A DNA stretch of 64,000 nucleotides from Bradyrhizobium xenonodulans (GCF_027594865.1 NZ_CP089391.1:6478501-6542500), one strand, 5' to 3'; numbered from the stretch's first letter, positions 35,049 through 44,756 are shown. Notes: generated by a model not told the origin, from the letters alone. Numbers and translations: made by a program.

Positions 35049-35121
35049 GTGCCGCTTATCGATTTGAAGTTCCTATGAGGATCTCGCGGCAGACACCGTA
35101 GGAACTTCAAGTCGGCGGCAC
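35049..35121. repeat. Second palindromic cassette of the same type
   Basis: Arms ttgaagttccta (35064-35075) and taggaacttcaa (35099-35110), with an outer pair gtgccgc (35049-35055) / gcggcac (35115-35121). The 23-base loop contains tcgcggc at the same relative place as the first cassette. It ends 6 bases before the neighbouring gene's stop. Confidence 0.8.
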
Positions 35122-35126
35122 ATGTA

Positions 35127-35786
35127 TCATCGGGTGAGGACGTTGCCGTTGAGCGTGTCGAAGGTGCTGCCACCCTTCTTGCCGGCATTGGCTTCGGGCG
35201 CCGAGCCCGAGCCCAGCACTTCGCTCAGCGACGGACCAGCCGGCCCGCGCGGCTGGTTCTGCATCTGCTGCGCCACGTTGCAAACCTTCGCCTGCATGGC
35301 CTCGGTGTTCTTATGGCCGTCCTTCATCTGCCCGCCGACCTGCGGCGGGATTCCGCATTTGGCCGCGTTGGCCTCGATGTATTTGATCATCTTGGATTCG
35401 GCCTGGCTGAAGTTGCGGATCAGCTTGCAGGCCTCGTCCGGCTGAGCGTGACGGTCGCTCGCCGCCTTGATCAGCTTGCCGCGCTTCTCGGCCTCCTCGC
35501 GCAGAGGCATGAAGGCCTTCATGCAGTCCTCGCCGGCACCGCCCTGCGTCGGCGGGGCCGCGCTGAACGCACCGGCGCCACCGACAGGCGCTGCGCCGTT
35601 GACGGGGAAGGACGATTGCGGCGCCGTACCGACGGACGCGGTCGGCGCCGAGCCGTTGACCGGCGGAAACGCGGAGCTGGACGCGGCCTGTCCGGGCAAC
35701 GGCGCAGGGAATCCCTGTGCGTGGGCGCCCGCGGCTCCCATGGTGACCATGGCGGCAGTGATCGGAACCATCAAATGACGGATCAT
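35127..35786 (-). CDS. Secreted protein of unknown function
   Basis: A 219-residue protein; ATG at 35786 is preceded by GGAGAG (a TTG lies one codon earlier). The signal peptide ends GAHAQG. A disordered Pro/Ala/Ser/Gly stretch (residues 25-85) leads to a helical domain with three Cys (EDCMKAFM, EACKLIRNF, AKCGIPPQ) and a fourth in KVCNVAQQM, probably two disulfides. No known family recognised. It is on the same strand as ubiA. Confidence 0.72.
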   Translation of the reverse strand: MIRHLMVPITAAMVTMGAAGAHAQGFPAPLPGQAASSSAFPPVNGSAPTASVGTAPQSSFPVNGAAPVGGAGAFSAAPPTQGGAGEDCMKAFMPLREEAEKRGKLIKAASDRHAQPDEACKLIRNFSQAESKMIKYIEANAAKCGIPPQVGGQMKDGHKNTEAMQAKVCNVAQQMQNQPRGPAGPSLSEVLGSGSAPEANAGKKGGSTFDTLNGNVLTR

Positions 35787-35997
35787 CAAGATAGTCTCTC
35801 CGGCAGGAGCTTACGGGGTTCGGCGTCTTCTCAATTGAAGCGCAACCAGCGTGCTCGCGATTCTACGATTCCCGCCGGCCCTTAACAACCCGTCGAATAG
35901 GGCAAGAGCGCGGCGTGCCGACGCACCAATCTGGCAATATTTACCCCCGAAATGGCGGCTTTCGGTTAATACCGGCGGCAAATTGGACCTTTGAACG

Positions 35998-36747
35998 ATG
36001 CCCTCCCACGATTTTCGCGCCCCCCGCCTGTTCGTCGATGCCCCCCTTTCCCAGGACGCCAGGGTTCCGCTGGACCGGGACCAGAGCAATTATCTCGGCA
36101 ATGTGCTGCGGCTGGCCGCCGGAGCCGAGGTTTTGGCGTTCAACGGCCGCGATGGCGAGTGGCAGGCTGCCATCGAGGGCCGCAAGCGGCCGGACGGCCT
36201 CGTCATCCTCCAGCAGACCCGGGCCCAGGACCAGCTCGCCGACCTCGCTTACGTCTTCGCCCCGCTCAAGCATGCCCGGCTCGACTACATGGTCCAGAAA
36301 GCCATCGAGATGGGCGCCGCCGCGCTTCAGCCGGTCCTGACCCGGTTCACCCAGGCCTCCCGGGTCAACACCGAGCGGATGCGCGCCAATGTCGTCGAGG
36401 CGGCCGAGCAATGCGGAATTTTGAGCATCGCAACTGTTGCCGAGCCGGTGACGCTGGACCGCTACCTCAGTCAGCGCCCCGCCGACCGCCTTCTGGTATT
36501 CTGCGACGAGGCGGCCGAGGTCCAAAACCCCATTCAGAGCCTGCAGGACGCCCGCGAGGCCGGCCAAGGTATCGACCTGCTGATCGGCCCCGAAGGCGGC
36601 TTTGCCGAGGAAGAGCGCGCGCTGTTGCTGCGCCAACCGAAAATCCTGCGGCTGGCCCTTGGTCCCCGGATCATGCGCGCCGACACCGCCGCGGTGGCGG
36701 CGCTGGCGCTGGTGCAGGCCGTGCTGGGCGATTGGGGCGGTCCCTAA
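35998..36747 (+). CDS. rsmE: 16S rRNA (uracil1498-N3)-methyltransferase RsmE
   Basis: A 249-residue SPOUT methyltransferase: N-terminal PUA-like domain (RLFVDAPLSQ...NYLGNVLRL) and the knot region with LLIGPEGGFAEEE and LRLALGPRIMRADTAA. It methylates U1498 at the ribosomal decoding site. Its stop TAA overlaps the convergent small gene's TAG (ctaa). Confidence 0.94.
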   Translation: MPSHDFRAPRLFVDAPLSQDARVPLDRDQSNYLGNVLRLAAGAEVLAFNGRDGEWQAAIEGRKRPDGLVILQQTRAQDQLADLAYVFAPLKHARLDYMVQKAIEMGAAALQPVLTRFTQASRVNTERMRANVVEAAEQCGILSIATVAEPVTLDRYLSQRPADRLLVFCDEAAEVQNPIQSLQDAREAGQGIDLLIGPEGGFAEEERALLLRQPKILRLALGPRIMRADTAAVAALALVQAVLGDWGGP

Positions 36748-36929
36748 CGTGGCAATAACGAGCCGGCAACCGCTTCCCAAAAGGTTTGCTCATCTCGTTT
36801 GCCGTCCAAGCATGCTCTTTCCGCCTGCTTGTTTGCGTGGGATGCGGCCGACGGACCATGAACAATCGCGAGCTCATGCGCCGTGCGCTGGACCTCAATC
36901 CAGAAATCATCGTCGGGGGGTGCCGTCAT
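36744..36929 (-). CDS. Small conserved-looking hypothetical protein
   Basis: A 61-residue acidic-to-neutral protein, MTAPPDDDFWIEVQRTAHEL..., with a good AAGGTGG site. One long helix is predicted from the pattern. No motif recognised. It overlaps the end of rsmE by four bases on the opposite strand. Confidence 0.62.
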   Translation of the reverse strand: MTAPPDDDFWIEVQRTAHELAIVHGPSAASHANKQAERACLDGKRDEQTFWEAVAGSLLPR

Positions 36930-37090
36930 GACGCCACCTTGCCACGGGGACTAAATTAGGACAGCCCCAATTGCTGCACCCCCGTTAAACCATTGTGCCC
37001 ATTGGAGGTCGAAACCGCTTTCGGGCCATGCTAAGGGCTGCGCTAATCCCCTTGCCCTGCCCGGTTCCACCGGGACGATGGACCCCTGTG

Positions 37091-38242
37091 ATGACCGCGA
37101 CTGCCACCTCAAATGCTGCCGGCTCTGCCGCCTGGGCGGATACGCTGCTGTTGTCGTTCGCGCAGGCCGGTTACGTCAGGGCCGAGCCCGCCATCCTGCA
37201 ACCGGCCGAGCCGTTCCTGGACCTTTCCGGCGAGGACATCCGCAAGAGCCTCTATTTGACGACGGACCTGTCCGGCGAGGAGCTCTGCCTGCGCCCGGAC
37301 CTGACCATCCCCGTCGCCCGCGACTACCTCACCTCCGGTCGCGCGGGCCAGCCGGCCGGGTTCAGCTATCTCGGTCCGGTGTTCCGTTACCGCAGCGGCC
37401 AGGCCAGCGAGTTTCTCCAGGCCGGCATCGAATCGTTCGGCCGCCAGGACCGCGCCGCAGCCGACGCCGAGATGCTGGCGCTGGCGCTGGAAGCAACCGC
37501 CGCCTTCGGTGTCCGCGACGTCGAGATCCGCACCGGCGACGTGGCGCTGTTCAACGCGCTGCTCGACGCGCTCGACCTCTATCCGGTCTGGCGCCGCCGC
37601 CTGGTCAAGGACTTCAACCGCAAGATCAGCCTGGAAAAAGACCTGGAGAAGCTGGCGGCCGCGACCACCGCGACCCGCAGCGAATATGAGGGCGTGCTCG
37701 CCGCGCTCGCCGGCTCCGACCGCAAGGCGGCGCTCGCCTTCGTCACCGATCTGATGTCGATCGCCGGCACCACCAATGTCGGCGGCCGCACCACGGCCGA
37801 GATCGCCGACCGCTTCCTCGAGCAATCGACGCTGAAGGGCGGCGCGCTGCCGCGCGAGGCCATCGCCGTGCTCAAGCGCTTCCTGTCGATCGCAGGCAAT
37901 CCCGACGATGCCGTCGCCGAGCTGCGCGCGCTCACCACGGACGCGAAGCTCGATCTCACGGCGGCCATCGACCAGTTCGAAAGCCGGGTCGGCTTCATGG
38001 CGGCGCGCGGCATCGACGTGAAGCAGACGCGCTTCTCGACCGCGTTCGGGCGCGGCCTCGACTATTACACCGGCTTCGAATTCGAGCTGCACCACAGGGG
38101 CAATGGCGCCGAGCCATTGGTCGCCGGCGGCCGCTATGACGGGCTGATGACCCAGCTCGGTTCGGTCGAGCCGATCCCCGCGGTCGGCTTCTCGGTCTGG
38201 GTGGACGCGCTGACCCGGATCGGCCGCAAGGTGGGAGCTTAA
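37091..38242 (+). CDS. hisZ: ATP phosphoribosyltransferase regulatory subunit
   Basis: A 383-residue protein resembling the catalytic core of histidyl-tRNA synthetase without the anticodon domain: [11 protein letters not shown] (motif 2 region), [20 protein letters not shown], and [13 protein letters not shown]. It activates HisG in the first step of histidine synthesis. hisG starts 4 bases after its stop. ATG at 37091 gives the usual length; a longer frame upstream is unlikely. Confidence 0.93.
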   Translation: MTATATSNAAGSAAWADTLLLSFAQAGYVRAEPAILQPAEPFLDLSGEDIRKSLYLTTDLSGEELCLRPDLTIPVARDYLTSGRAGQPAGFSYLGPVFRYRSGQASEFLQAGIESFGRQDRAAADAEMLALALEATAAFGVRDVEIRTGDVALFNALLDALDLYPVWRRRLVKDFNRKISLEKDLEKLAAATTATRSEYEGVLAALAGSDRKAALAFVTDLMSIAGTTNVGGRTTAEIADRFLEQSTLKGGALPREAIAVLKRFLSIAGNPDDAVAELRALTTDAKLDLTAAIDQFESRVGFMAARGIDVKQTRFSTAFGRGLDYYTGFEFELHHRGNGAEPLVAGGRYDGLMTQLGSVEPIPAVGFSVWVDALTRIGRKVGA

Positions 38243-38246
38243 AATC

Positions 38247-39224
38247 ATGAGCGCGCCGTTCGTTCTGGCCGTTCCCTCCAAAGGCCGCCTGCAGGAAAAC
38301 ACCGAGGCCTTCTTCGCCCGCGCCGGGCTGAAGCTGTCGAAGGCCGGCGGCGCGCGCGACTATCGCGGCACGCTCGCAGGCCTCGACAATGTCGAGGTCG
38401 CCTATCTCTCCGCGAGCGAGATCGCCTCGCAACTGTCCCGCGGCCTCGCGCATCTCGGCGTCACCGGCGAAGACCTGGTGCGCGAGAACATCGCGGATGC
38501 CGACAAGCGCGTGTCGCTGATCGAAGGGCTCGGCTTCGGCTATGCCGACGTCGTCGTCGCGGTGCCGCAGGCGTGGATCGACGTCCGCACCATGGCCGAC
38601 CTCGACGACGTCACCACCGGCTTCCGCGAGCAGCATCACATGCGGATGCGGGTCGCGACCAAGTTCATCAACCTCACCCGCGCCTTCTTCCAGAGCCAGG
38701 GCATCACCGATTACCGCATCGTCGAAAGCGCAGGCGCGACCGAAGGCGCGCCTGCGGCCGGCAGCGCCGAGCTGATCGTCGACATCACCACGACCGGTGC
38801 GACGCTCGCCGCCAACGGCTTGCGGGTGCTGGACGACGGCGTCATCCTGCGCAGCCAGGCCAATCTGGTGGCGTCGAAGGATGCCGACTGGTCGCCGCAG
38901 GCGCGGGAGACCGCGCGCGTCATCCTCGATCACATCGCAGCACGGGCACGGGCCAACAAATACCGCGAGGTCCGCACCCGCTTCCGGCAATGCGACGCGG
39001 CCCTGCTCGGCGAAGCCCATGAGCGGTTCGGCGTCGAGGCCCCGTTCGGCGGGCCGACCTCGTCGGGCATGCTCACGCTGCACTGCCCGCCGGGCCAGCT
39101 CTATGCGCTGGCGAGCTTCCTGCGCGAGCACGGCGCCGAGACCGTCTCGGTGGTCTCGCTGGATTATGTATTCGACCGGGAGAACCCACTGTTCGCCAGG
39201 CTCGAGGCATTCCTGCGGCAGTGA
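38247..39224 (+). CDS. hisG: ATP phosphoribosyltransferase
   Basis: A 325-residue HisG with the periplasmic-binding-like core ([44 protein letters not shown]). At 325 residues it is longer than the 210-230 of minimal HisZ-dependent forms; the extra C-terminal part ([19 protein letters not shown]...) is common in alphaproteobacteria. It joins ATP and PRPP, the committed step to histidine. Operon with hisZ. Confidence 0.94.
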   Translation: MSAPFVLAVPSKGRLQENTEAFFARAGLKLSKAGGARDYRGTLAGLDNVEVAYLSASEIASQLSRGLAHLGVTGEDLVRENIADADKRVSLIEGLGFGYADVVVAVPQAWIDVRTMADLDDVTTGFREQHHMRMRVATKFINLTRAFFQSQGITDYRIVESAGATEGAPAAGSAELIVDITTTGATLAANGLRVLDDGVILRSQANLVASKDADWSPQARETARVILDHIAARARANKYREVRTRFRQCDAALLGEAHERFGVEAPFGGPTSSGMLTLHCPPGQLYALASFLREHGAETVSVVSLDYVFDRENPLFARLEAFLRQ

Positions 39225-39324
39225 GCCCAAAGTTTTTTGGACGGCTCCGTTCAGCGTAGCGACAGCAAACGGCAGCTACCATATGCTGCTCCGATGACAT
39301 TGAACGCCTCTGGAACCTTGATCG

Positions 39325-40362
39325 ATGACGCTGGGCTCTGACGTTTCCGGCATGACGGCCACCGCAGGCTCCGCCGCCGCGAAGGGGATGTCGATCGTCG
39401 TTCCCGTCTACAACGAGGCGGCGGGCCTCGCCGCCCTGCACCAGCGCATCTGCGATCTCGCGAAAACCCTGCGAGAGCGTTATCGCCTCGCCTGCGAGGT
39501 CGTCTATGTCGACGACGGCAGCGCGGATGCGACGCTGTCGATCGCCCGCTCGCTGCCGGCCGATGCGATCGACGTCCAGGTCGTTTCGCTGTCGCGCAAT
39601 TTCGGCAAGGAGGCCGCGCTGATGGCCGGGCTCGACCATGCCCGGCTCGGCGCCGTCATGTTCATGGACGGCGACGGCCAGCATCCGCCTGTTCTGGTCG
39701 AGCAGCTCGTGCGGCACTGGATCGAGGACGGCTATGACGTCGTCTATACCGCCAAGGCCCATCGCGACAACGAGCCCTTCCTGCGGCGGCTCGCCGGGCG
39801 CGGCTTCTACGCGCTGATCAATTGGGGCGCCCGCCAGAAAATCCCCGAGGACGCCGGCGATTTCCGCCTGCTGTCGCCGCGCGCGGTGGCAGCACTCAGG
39901 CAGCTCCCGGAGCGCAACCGCTTCTTCAAGGGCCTCGCAAGCTGGATCGGCTTCCGCCAGATCCGCGTCGACTACGAGCCCGCGCCGCGCACCCACGGCG
40001 TGACGACATTCAGCGCCGCGCGTCTGCTCGGTCTTTCGATCGAAGGGGTGACCTCGTTCTCGGTAGCGCCGCTGCGCTTCGCCAGCCTGCTCGGCGTCAT
40101 CCTCGCCGGCGGCGCCTTCCTGTTCGGCCTCTCGATCCTGTGGGAGGTCTGGACCACCGGCAAGCAGGTGCCCGGCTATCCTTCGCTGGTGATCGGCCTG
40201 ATGACGATCGGCGGCGTGCAGCTCATCATGATCGGCATCGTCGGCGAATATATCGGCAAGATCCTCTCCGAGCTGAAGGCGCGTCCGATCTATTTCGTCG
40301 CCGAGCACAGCGAAAAGCATGCCGAGGCAGACGACGCCGCAAAGCGGACGGCGGCCGAATGA
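39325..40362 (+). CDS. Polyprenyl-phosphate sugar transferase (GT2, ArnC/FlmF2-like)
   Basis: A 345-residue GT2 protein: VVPVYNEAAGL at the start, YVDDGSADAT and FMDGDGQHPP (DxD-type metal site), then QRNR... LPERNRFFKGLASWIGF, and two C-terminal membrane helices (about residues 240-265 and 285-310). This is the layout of enzymes that load a sugar on undecaprenyl phosphate. The next gene, a ChbG-type deacetylase, overlaps its stop (ATGA), so they act together. Confidence 0.87.
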   Translation: MTLGSDVSGMTATAGSAAAKGMSIVVPVYNEAAGLAALHQRICDLAKTLRERYRLACEVVYVDDGSADATLSIARSLPADAIDVQVVSLSRNFGKEAALMAGLDHARLGAVMFMDGDGQHPPVLVEQLVRHWIEDGYDVVYTAKAHRDNEPFLRRLAGRGFYALINWGARQKIPEDAGDFRLLSPRAVAALRQLPERNRFFKGLASWIGFRQIRVDYEPAPRTHGVTTFSAARLLGLSIEGVTSFSVAPLRFASLLGVILAGGAFLFGLSILWEVWTTGKQVPGYPSLVIGLMTIGGVQLIMIGIVGEYIGKILSELKARPIYFVAEHSEKHAEADDAAKRTAAE

Positions 40363-41204
40363 GCGCGGCCGCGGGCCTGCGGCGGATCTGGCTCTGCGCC
40401 GACGATTACGGCATCAGCCCGGGCGTCAACCGCGCCATCCGCGACCTCATCGAACGCGGCCGTCTCAACGCCACCTCGGTGATGATGGTCGGACCTGCGA
40501 TCGAGCGCAGCGAGGTGGAAGCGCTTCAGGCTTCGGCAAAGGACAGCCCGCGCTGCGCGATCGGATTGCACGTGACGCTGTCGGCGCCGTTCCGGCCGCT
40601 CACCATGCATTTCCGCCCGCTCGACGGCGACATGTTCATGCCGTTTCCGAAGCTGTTGCGCGCAGGCCTTGCGCGCACGCTCGACCGCGAATTCTTTCGC
40701 AACGAGGTGAAGGCGCAGCTCGCCGCCTTCACCGAAGCGTTCGGTCGCGTGCCCGACTTCGTCGACGGCCATCAGCATGTGCAGCTCTATCCGCAGGTGC
40801 GCGACGGTTTTGTCGACGCGGTCAGCGAAGTCGCGCCGAACGCCTGGGTGCGCCAGGGCGGCCGCGACCTGCCGCTGGCGCAGCGGCTCGCTTCACCAAA
40901 GGCCATGGTGCTCGATATCCTCAGCGCGCAATTCCGCCGCCGTGCCGGCAGCGCCGGCCTCGGCTTCAACCCCGGCTTCGCCGGCGCCTATGACTTCACG
41001 CGGGCGGCCGATTTCGGCGAGCTGATGCGGCAATTCCTGGACGGCCTCCCCGACGGCGGCCTCGTGATGTGCCACCCCGGTTTCGTCGACGAAATCCTCA
41101 CCGGCCTCGACCCGATGACGGATGTCCGCGAGCGCGAGCACGCCTATCTCACGGGCGATGCCTTCGCACGCCTGCTCACGGAACGCGGCGTCACGCTGGG
41201 GTGA
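40359..41204 (+). CDS. ChbG/HpnK (YdjC) family carbohydrate deacetylase
   Basis: A 281-residue protein with the metal-binding pattern of the family: CADDYG (D15/D16), GLHVTL, and DGHQHVQLYP, and a late MCHPG motif. The fold removes an acetyl from amino sugars such as chitobiose or GalNAc-phosphoprenol (NaxD). It is coupled by ATGA to the GT2 gene, so the likely substrate is a lipid-linked N-acetylamino sugar. Hopanoid-related HpnK is an alternative, but no hopanoid genes are nearby. Confidence 0.85.
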   Translation: MSAAAGLRRIWLCADDYGISPGVNRAIRDLIERGRLNATSVMMVGPAIERSEVEALQASAKDSPRCAIGLHVTLSAPFRPLTMHFRPLDGDMFMPFPKLLRAGLARTLDREFFRNEVKAQLAAFTEAFGRVPDFVDGHQHVQLYPQVRDGFVDAVSEVAPNAWVRQGGRDLPLAQRLASPKAMVLDILSAQFRRRAGSAGLGFNPGFAGAYDFTRAADFGELMRQFLDGLPDGGLVMCHPGFVDEILTGLDPMTDVREREHAYLTGDAFARLLTERGVTLG

Positions 41205-41330
41205 AACCGGCGGAAAACAAGCGACGGGGGCAGCTTGTCGCATACCGAAATTTAATATGGCCGGCACTGTTGGGGCCACAATGGAACCCTACATCTGCCT
41301 CGCGCTTGGTTTGCGCGAGGGAGATTGATC

Positions 41331-42167
41331 ATGACGCCGCAGGAACGCCAGCTCGTTGACGAGCTTTTCGACCGGCTTTCGAAACTGGAAAACGCACCGC
41401 GCGATCCCGATGCGATCGCCGCGATCTCCGATGGCCTGCGGAAGGCCCCCGGCGCTGTCTATGCGCTGGTGCAGACCACGCTGTTGCAGGACGAAGCGCT
41501 GAAGCGCGCCCATCACCGCATCCAGGAGCTTGAAGCGGCCCAAGCGCCCGAGCAAGCGCAGTCCGGCGGCTTCCTCGACACCATGCGTGACACGCTGTTC
41601 GGCGGCAGCCCCTCGCGCGGCTCGGTTCCGAACGTGCCGCCGCGGGAGCAGCGGCCGGTCTGGAACACCGGTCAGGCAATGCCGCAGACGCAGCCCGGCT
41701 ACGGCGCGCCGCCGCCTTACGGACAGGCCTACGGCCAAGGCCCGGGTCAAGGTTATGGCGCTCCGCCGGTCGGCGGTGGCGGTGGCTCGTTCCTCGGCAC
41801 GGCGGCGGCGGCCGCCGCCGGCGTCGTCGGCGGCTCGCTGCTGCTCTCCAGTATCCGCGGCATGATGGGCGGATCGCACCAGCAGGCGTTCGGCGACACC
41901 AATTCCCTGAGCGGCGACCGCAGTGCTGGTGGAAGTCCTTGGGGCGGCAGCGACCAGTCCGGCGGCTCGCTCGCGCGCGATGCCGGCCTCGACGACATCG
42001 GCTCGAACCGGGAGTCCCGCCAGGGCTTCCTCGACCATGCCTCGAACGACCGGGACAACAACAACGATCAGAGCTACGGCGACGACGATCGCGACAACGG
42101 AAATATGGACGTCGCCGACGACAGCGATTTCGGCGGCGGCGACGACGGCGGCAGCGATTACGCCTGA
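41331..42167 (+). CDS. DUF2076 family protein
   Basis: A 278-residue protein starting MTPQERQLVDELF after GAGGGAG. Residues 1-75 are helical (DUF2076 start); a Gly/Pro/Gln linker leads to a short hydrophobic glycine-zipper-like segment (AAAAAAGVVGGSLLLSSI, near residue 170) and a very acidic Asp/Asn/Gly tail. It is probably a membrane-associated protein of unknown role. Followed by a terminator. Confidence 0.83.
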   Translation: MTPQERQLVDELFDRLSKLENAPRDPDAIAAISDGLRKAPGAVYALVQTTLLQDEALKRAHHRIQELEAAQAPEQAQSGGFLDTMRDTLFGGSPSRGSVPNVPPREQRPVWNTGQAMPQTQPGYGAPPPYGQAYGQGPGQGYGAPPVGGGGGSFLGTAAAAAAGVVGGSLLLSSIRGMMGGSHQQAFGDTNSLSGDRSAGGSPWGGSDQSGGSLARDAGLDDIGSNRESRQGFLDHASNDRDNNNDQSYGDDDRDNGNMDVADDSDFGGGDDGGSDYA

Positions 42168-42193
42168 TCGCAGCCCAACCTCTCGGCAACCTG

Positions 42194-42228
42194 AACGAAC
42201 GGCCGCCCCATGGGCGGCCGCTTTCGTT
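42194..42228 (+). terminator. Terminator after the DUF2076 gene
   Basis: A perfect 9-bp stem cggccgccc (42200-42208) / gggcggccg (42212-42220) with a 3-base loop is extended by aacgaa / ttcgtt, then a T-rich stretch (ctttcgtttc). Confidence 0.8.
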
Positions 42229-42349
42229 TCAGCGGTATCTATGTCTCTTGCGTGCAATTCGTCACATAAGTCCGCACCGCTTCGTGCTCGGTCTTGGACA
42301 GGCGCGACGCCGCCGCTATGATGCAGCCTTTCGGACGGGGAGACTTGCA

Positions 42350-42865
42350 ATGCGCATGATTTGCCTGACTGCCTCCATCATTTTTATTTTTGCGTTGCAC
42401 GCGAGCTGCGCCTTCGCCGCACCTGCGGGCATCTTGAACAAGACCATCACGATCTCCTTTGCCACCACCGGCATGGCCAAATCGCCCGACGGCCGGTCGA
42501 AGGGCTTCACCACCAAGTTGTCTCGAACCATCTACGTCAGCAGCGCCGGACGCCTGTTCAGCCGCTACCGGGCCACCAACCGTGGCGGTGACCGGAGTGG
42601 CGAGATTGCGCCGGGCCAGGGTAAGGCCAGCGTGAGCTTTCAGGGCGACCGGCTGGTCGCCGTGATCCCCTTCGAGGTCGGCGCGCGCCAGGTCACCGTG
42701 ACCTTCGATCCCAGCTACTCCAGCTGTTCGGTCAACGTGATCGAGGGCCATAGCGGCGGTGTGATCCGCCGAAAGGGGCCGAACGGCGTGATGTACGAGC
42801 TCTCCGGCGTGACCACGACGTCGCCGAGTTGCTCGATCCAGAGCGGCAACGCCTTCGCCAGTTAA
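42350..42865 (+). CDS. Secreted protein of unknown function
   Basis: A 171-residue protein; the ATG has GGGGAG upstream. Signal peptide to about residue 24 (SCAFAA). The mature part is beta-rich, with Cys pairs late (SYSSCSVNV, SPSCSIQSG). The pattern ITISFATTGMAKSP...RTIYVSSAGRLFSRY recurs in rhizobial hypothetical proteins, but no function is known. It precedes the caspase-like gene by 96 bases, perhaps co-transcribed. Confidence 0.7.
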   Translation: MRMICLTASIIFIFALHASCAFAAPAGILNKTITISFATTGMAKSPDGRSKGFTTKLSRTIYVSSAGRLFSRYRATNRGGDRSGEIAPGQGKASVSFQGDRLVAVIPFEVGARQVTVTFDPSYSSCSVNVIEGHSGGVIRRKGPNGVMYELSGVTTTSPSCSIQSGNAFAS

Positions 42866-42961
42866 GGTTTCCGGTGGCCGGATGACCACCGGCAGCGTCC
42901 AGCGGTTGTTTGGCCATCCGGCTTTTGATAGGGACTCTCATTGCACCCGCGGAGACGATCC

Positions 42962-44749
42962 GTGCGATCCGCCTTTTTCTTTGTCCTCGCTCTGATCTTG
43001 TCGATCTCCACCGACGCGGCCTGGGCCGGCAAGCGCGTCGCGCTGGTCATCGGCGTCTCCGCCTACAAGCAGGTGCCGCAGCTCACCAATCCCGCGCGCG
43101 ACGCCGATGCGATGACGGCGCTGTTCAAGAAGGCCGGCTTCGACGCCGTCGACAACAGACGCGATCTCGGCATCTCCGAGCTGCGCCGCGCCATCCGCGA
43201 CTTCTCGGCGACGTCGCAGGATGCCGACGTCGCGGTGGTCTACTATGCCGGCCACGGCATCGAGGTCGACGGCGCCAACTATCTGGTCCCGGCCGACGCC
43301 AAGCTCGCGAGCGATTTCGACATCGAGGACGAGACCATCTCGCTCGACCGCGTGATGCGCGCGCTCGACGGCGCCAAGCGGCTCAAGCTCGTCATCCTCG
43401 ATGCCTGCCGCGACAATCCCTTCGCCAACAGCATGAAGCGCACCGTCGCCAGCCGCGCGATCGGGCGCGGACTTGCCAAGGTCGAACCTTCGATGTCCGA
43501 CACGCTGATCGCGTTCGCCGCCAAGGCCGGCGCGGTGGCGAGCGACGGCGACGGGCAGAACAGCCCGTTCGCCACGGCGCTGGTCCGCAACATCGCCGAG
43601 CCCGGGCTGGATCTGCGGATCGCATTCGGCCGCGTGCGCGACGAGGTGCTGAAGGCAACCGGCAATCGCCAGGAGCCGTTCGTCTACGGATCGCTCGGCG
43701 GCGATACGGTCGCGCTGGTGCCGCGCGTTGCCGATCCTGAAGCCGAAGCACGCGTCGATTACGAGCTGGCGGCGCAGGTCGGCACCAGGGAGACATGGGA
43801 TTCCTTCCTGGCCAAACATCCGACCGGCTTCTTCGCCAACCTCGCCCGCGGACAGAACAGCAAGCTCGAGGCAGCCCAGCAGGGCCGTGCCAAGGCCGAC
43901 GACGCCAAACGTCAAGCCGACGAGCTGGCGGCTCAGAAGGCCACGGACTTCCGCCGGCAATTGGAAGAGCAGAGCGCGCGCCAGACCGCGGAGGCCAAGC
44001 AGAAGCTTTCCGAGCAGGCCAAGCGCGACCTCGACGAGGCACGGGCGCAGATCGCCGAGCAGGCCAAGAAGGAGCTGGACGAGGCAAGGCGGCAGGCCGA
44101 ACAGGCCCGGCAGCAGGCCGATGCGGCCCGGGTGCAGGTCGACGCCGCAAGGCGCCAGGCGGCCGCCGATGCGCAGGTCCAGGTCGAGCAGGCGAGGCGC
44201 GATGCCAAGGCCCAGGCGGACAAGGCTCAAGCCGACAAGGCCCAGACGGAGAAGCTGGCGGCGCTCACGCCGAACCAGCCGCCCTCGCCCGAGCCGCCTC
44301 CTGCCGCGCCGAAGATGGATCCTTCCGATATCGCGCGACTGCTCCAGGCCCATTTGAAGCGGGTCGGCTGCAATCCCGGCAATGTCGACGGCAAATGGGA
44401 TGACGGCTCGCGCAATGCGCTGGAACTCTTCAACAAGAGTGCCGACACCCGTTTCGACGTGAAGCTGGCGAGCCTCGACGCGCTGGACTCGGTCCGCAGC
44501 AAGACCGACCGGGTCTGTCCGCTGGTCTGCGCCAAGGGGCAGCGCGCCGAGGGCGATCGCTGCGTCCAGATCGGCTGTTCGAGCGGTTATGTCCTCAACG
44601 CCAGCGGCGCCTGCGAGAAGCGGCCCGAGCCGGCACCGAAGCCCAAGACCGCGACGCGGCAGGAGCCCGCCGCACCGCGCAGCGCGCCGGCGCCTCGCGG
44701 TGGCGGCGGCAAGTGCTTCTCGTTCGGCGGCAAGACCTATTGCGAGTGA
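42962..44749 (+). CDS. Secreted caspase-like (C14) protease with coiled coil and C-terminal domain
   Basis: A 595-residue protein starting at GTG with GGAG upstream (a TTG seven codons earlier is the longer option). Signal peptide (DAAWAG) then a C14 fold: LVIGVSAYKQVPQL, catalytic H98 (YYAGHGIE) and C149 (LDACRDNP). Residues about 290-410 are a Lys/Ala/Gln-rich coiled coil. A peptidoglycan-binding-like segment (LLQAHLKRVGCNPGNVDGKWDDGSRNAL) and a Cys-rich tail follow. Both catalytic residues are intact; substrate specificity (metacaspase-like Arg/Lys or other) is not clear. Confidence 0.85.
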   Translation: MRSAFFFVLALILSISTDAAWAGKRVALVIGVSAYKQVPQLTNPARDADAMTALFKKAGFDAVDNRRDLGISELRRAIRDFSATSQDADVAVVYYAGHGIEVDGANYLVPADAKLASDFDIEDETISLDRVMRALDGAKRLKLVILDACRDNPFANSMKRTVASRAIGRGLAKVEPSMSDTLIAFAAKAGAVASDGDGQNSPFATALVRNIAEPGLDLRIAFGRVRDEVLKATGNRQEPFVYGSLGGDTVALVPRVADPEAEARVDYELAAQVGTRETWDSFLAKHPTGFFANLARGQNSKLEAAQQGRAKADDAKRQADELAAQKATDFRRQLEEQSARQTAEAKQKLSEQAKRDLDEARAQIAEQAKKELDEARRQAEQARQQADAARVQVDAARRQAAADAQVQVEQARRDAKAQADKAQADKAQTEKLAALTPNQPPSPEPPPAAPKMDPSDIARLLQAHLKRVGCNPGNVDGKWDDGSRNALELFNKSADTRFDVKLASLDALDSVRSKTDRVCPLVCAKGQRAEGDRCVQIGCSSGYVLNASGACEKRPEPAPKPKTATRQEPAAPRSAPAPRGGGGKCFSFGGKTYCE

Positions 44750-44756
44750 GGTCTGC

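Noticed and set aside
35064-35110. Resemblance to yeast FRT site arms (gaagttcctat / taggaacttc)
   Set aside because: The spacer is 23 bases instead of 8, and no FLP-like recombinase is expected; the related cassette at 34963 shows it is a bacterial repeat.
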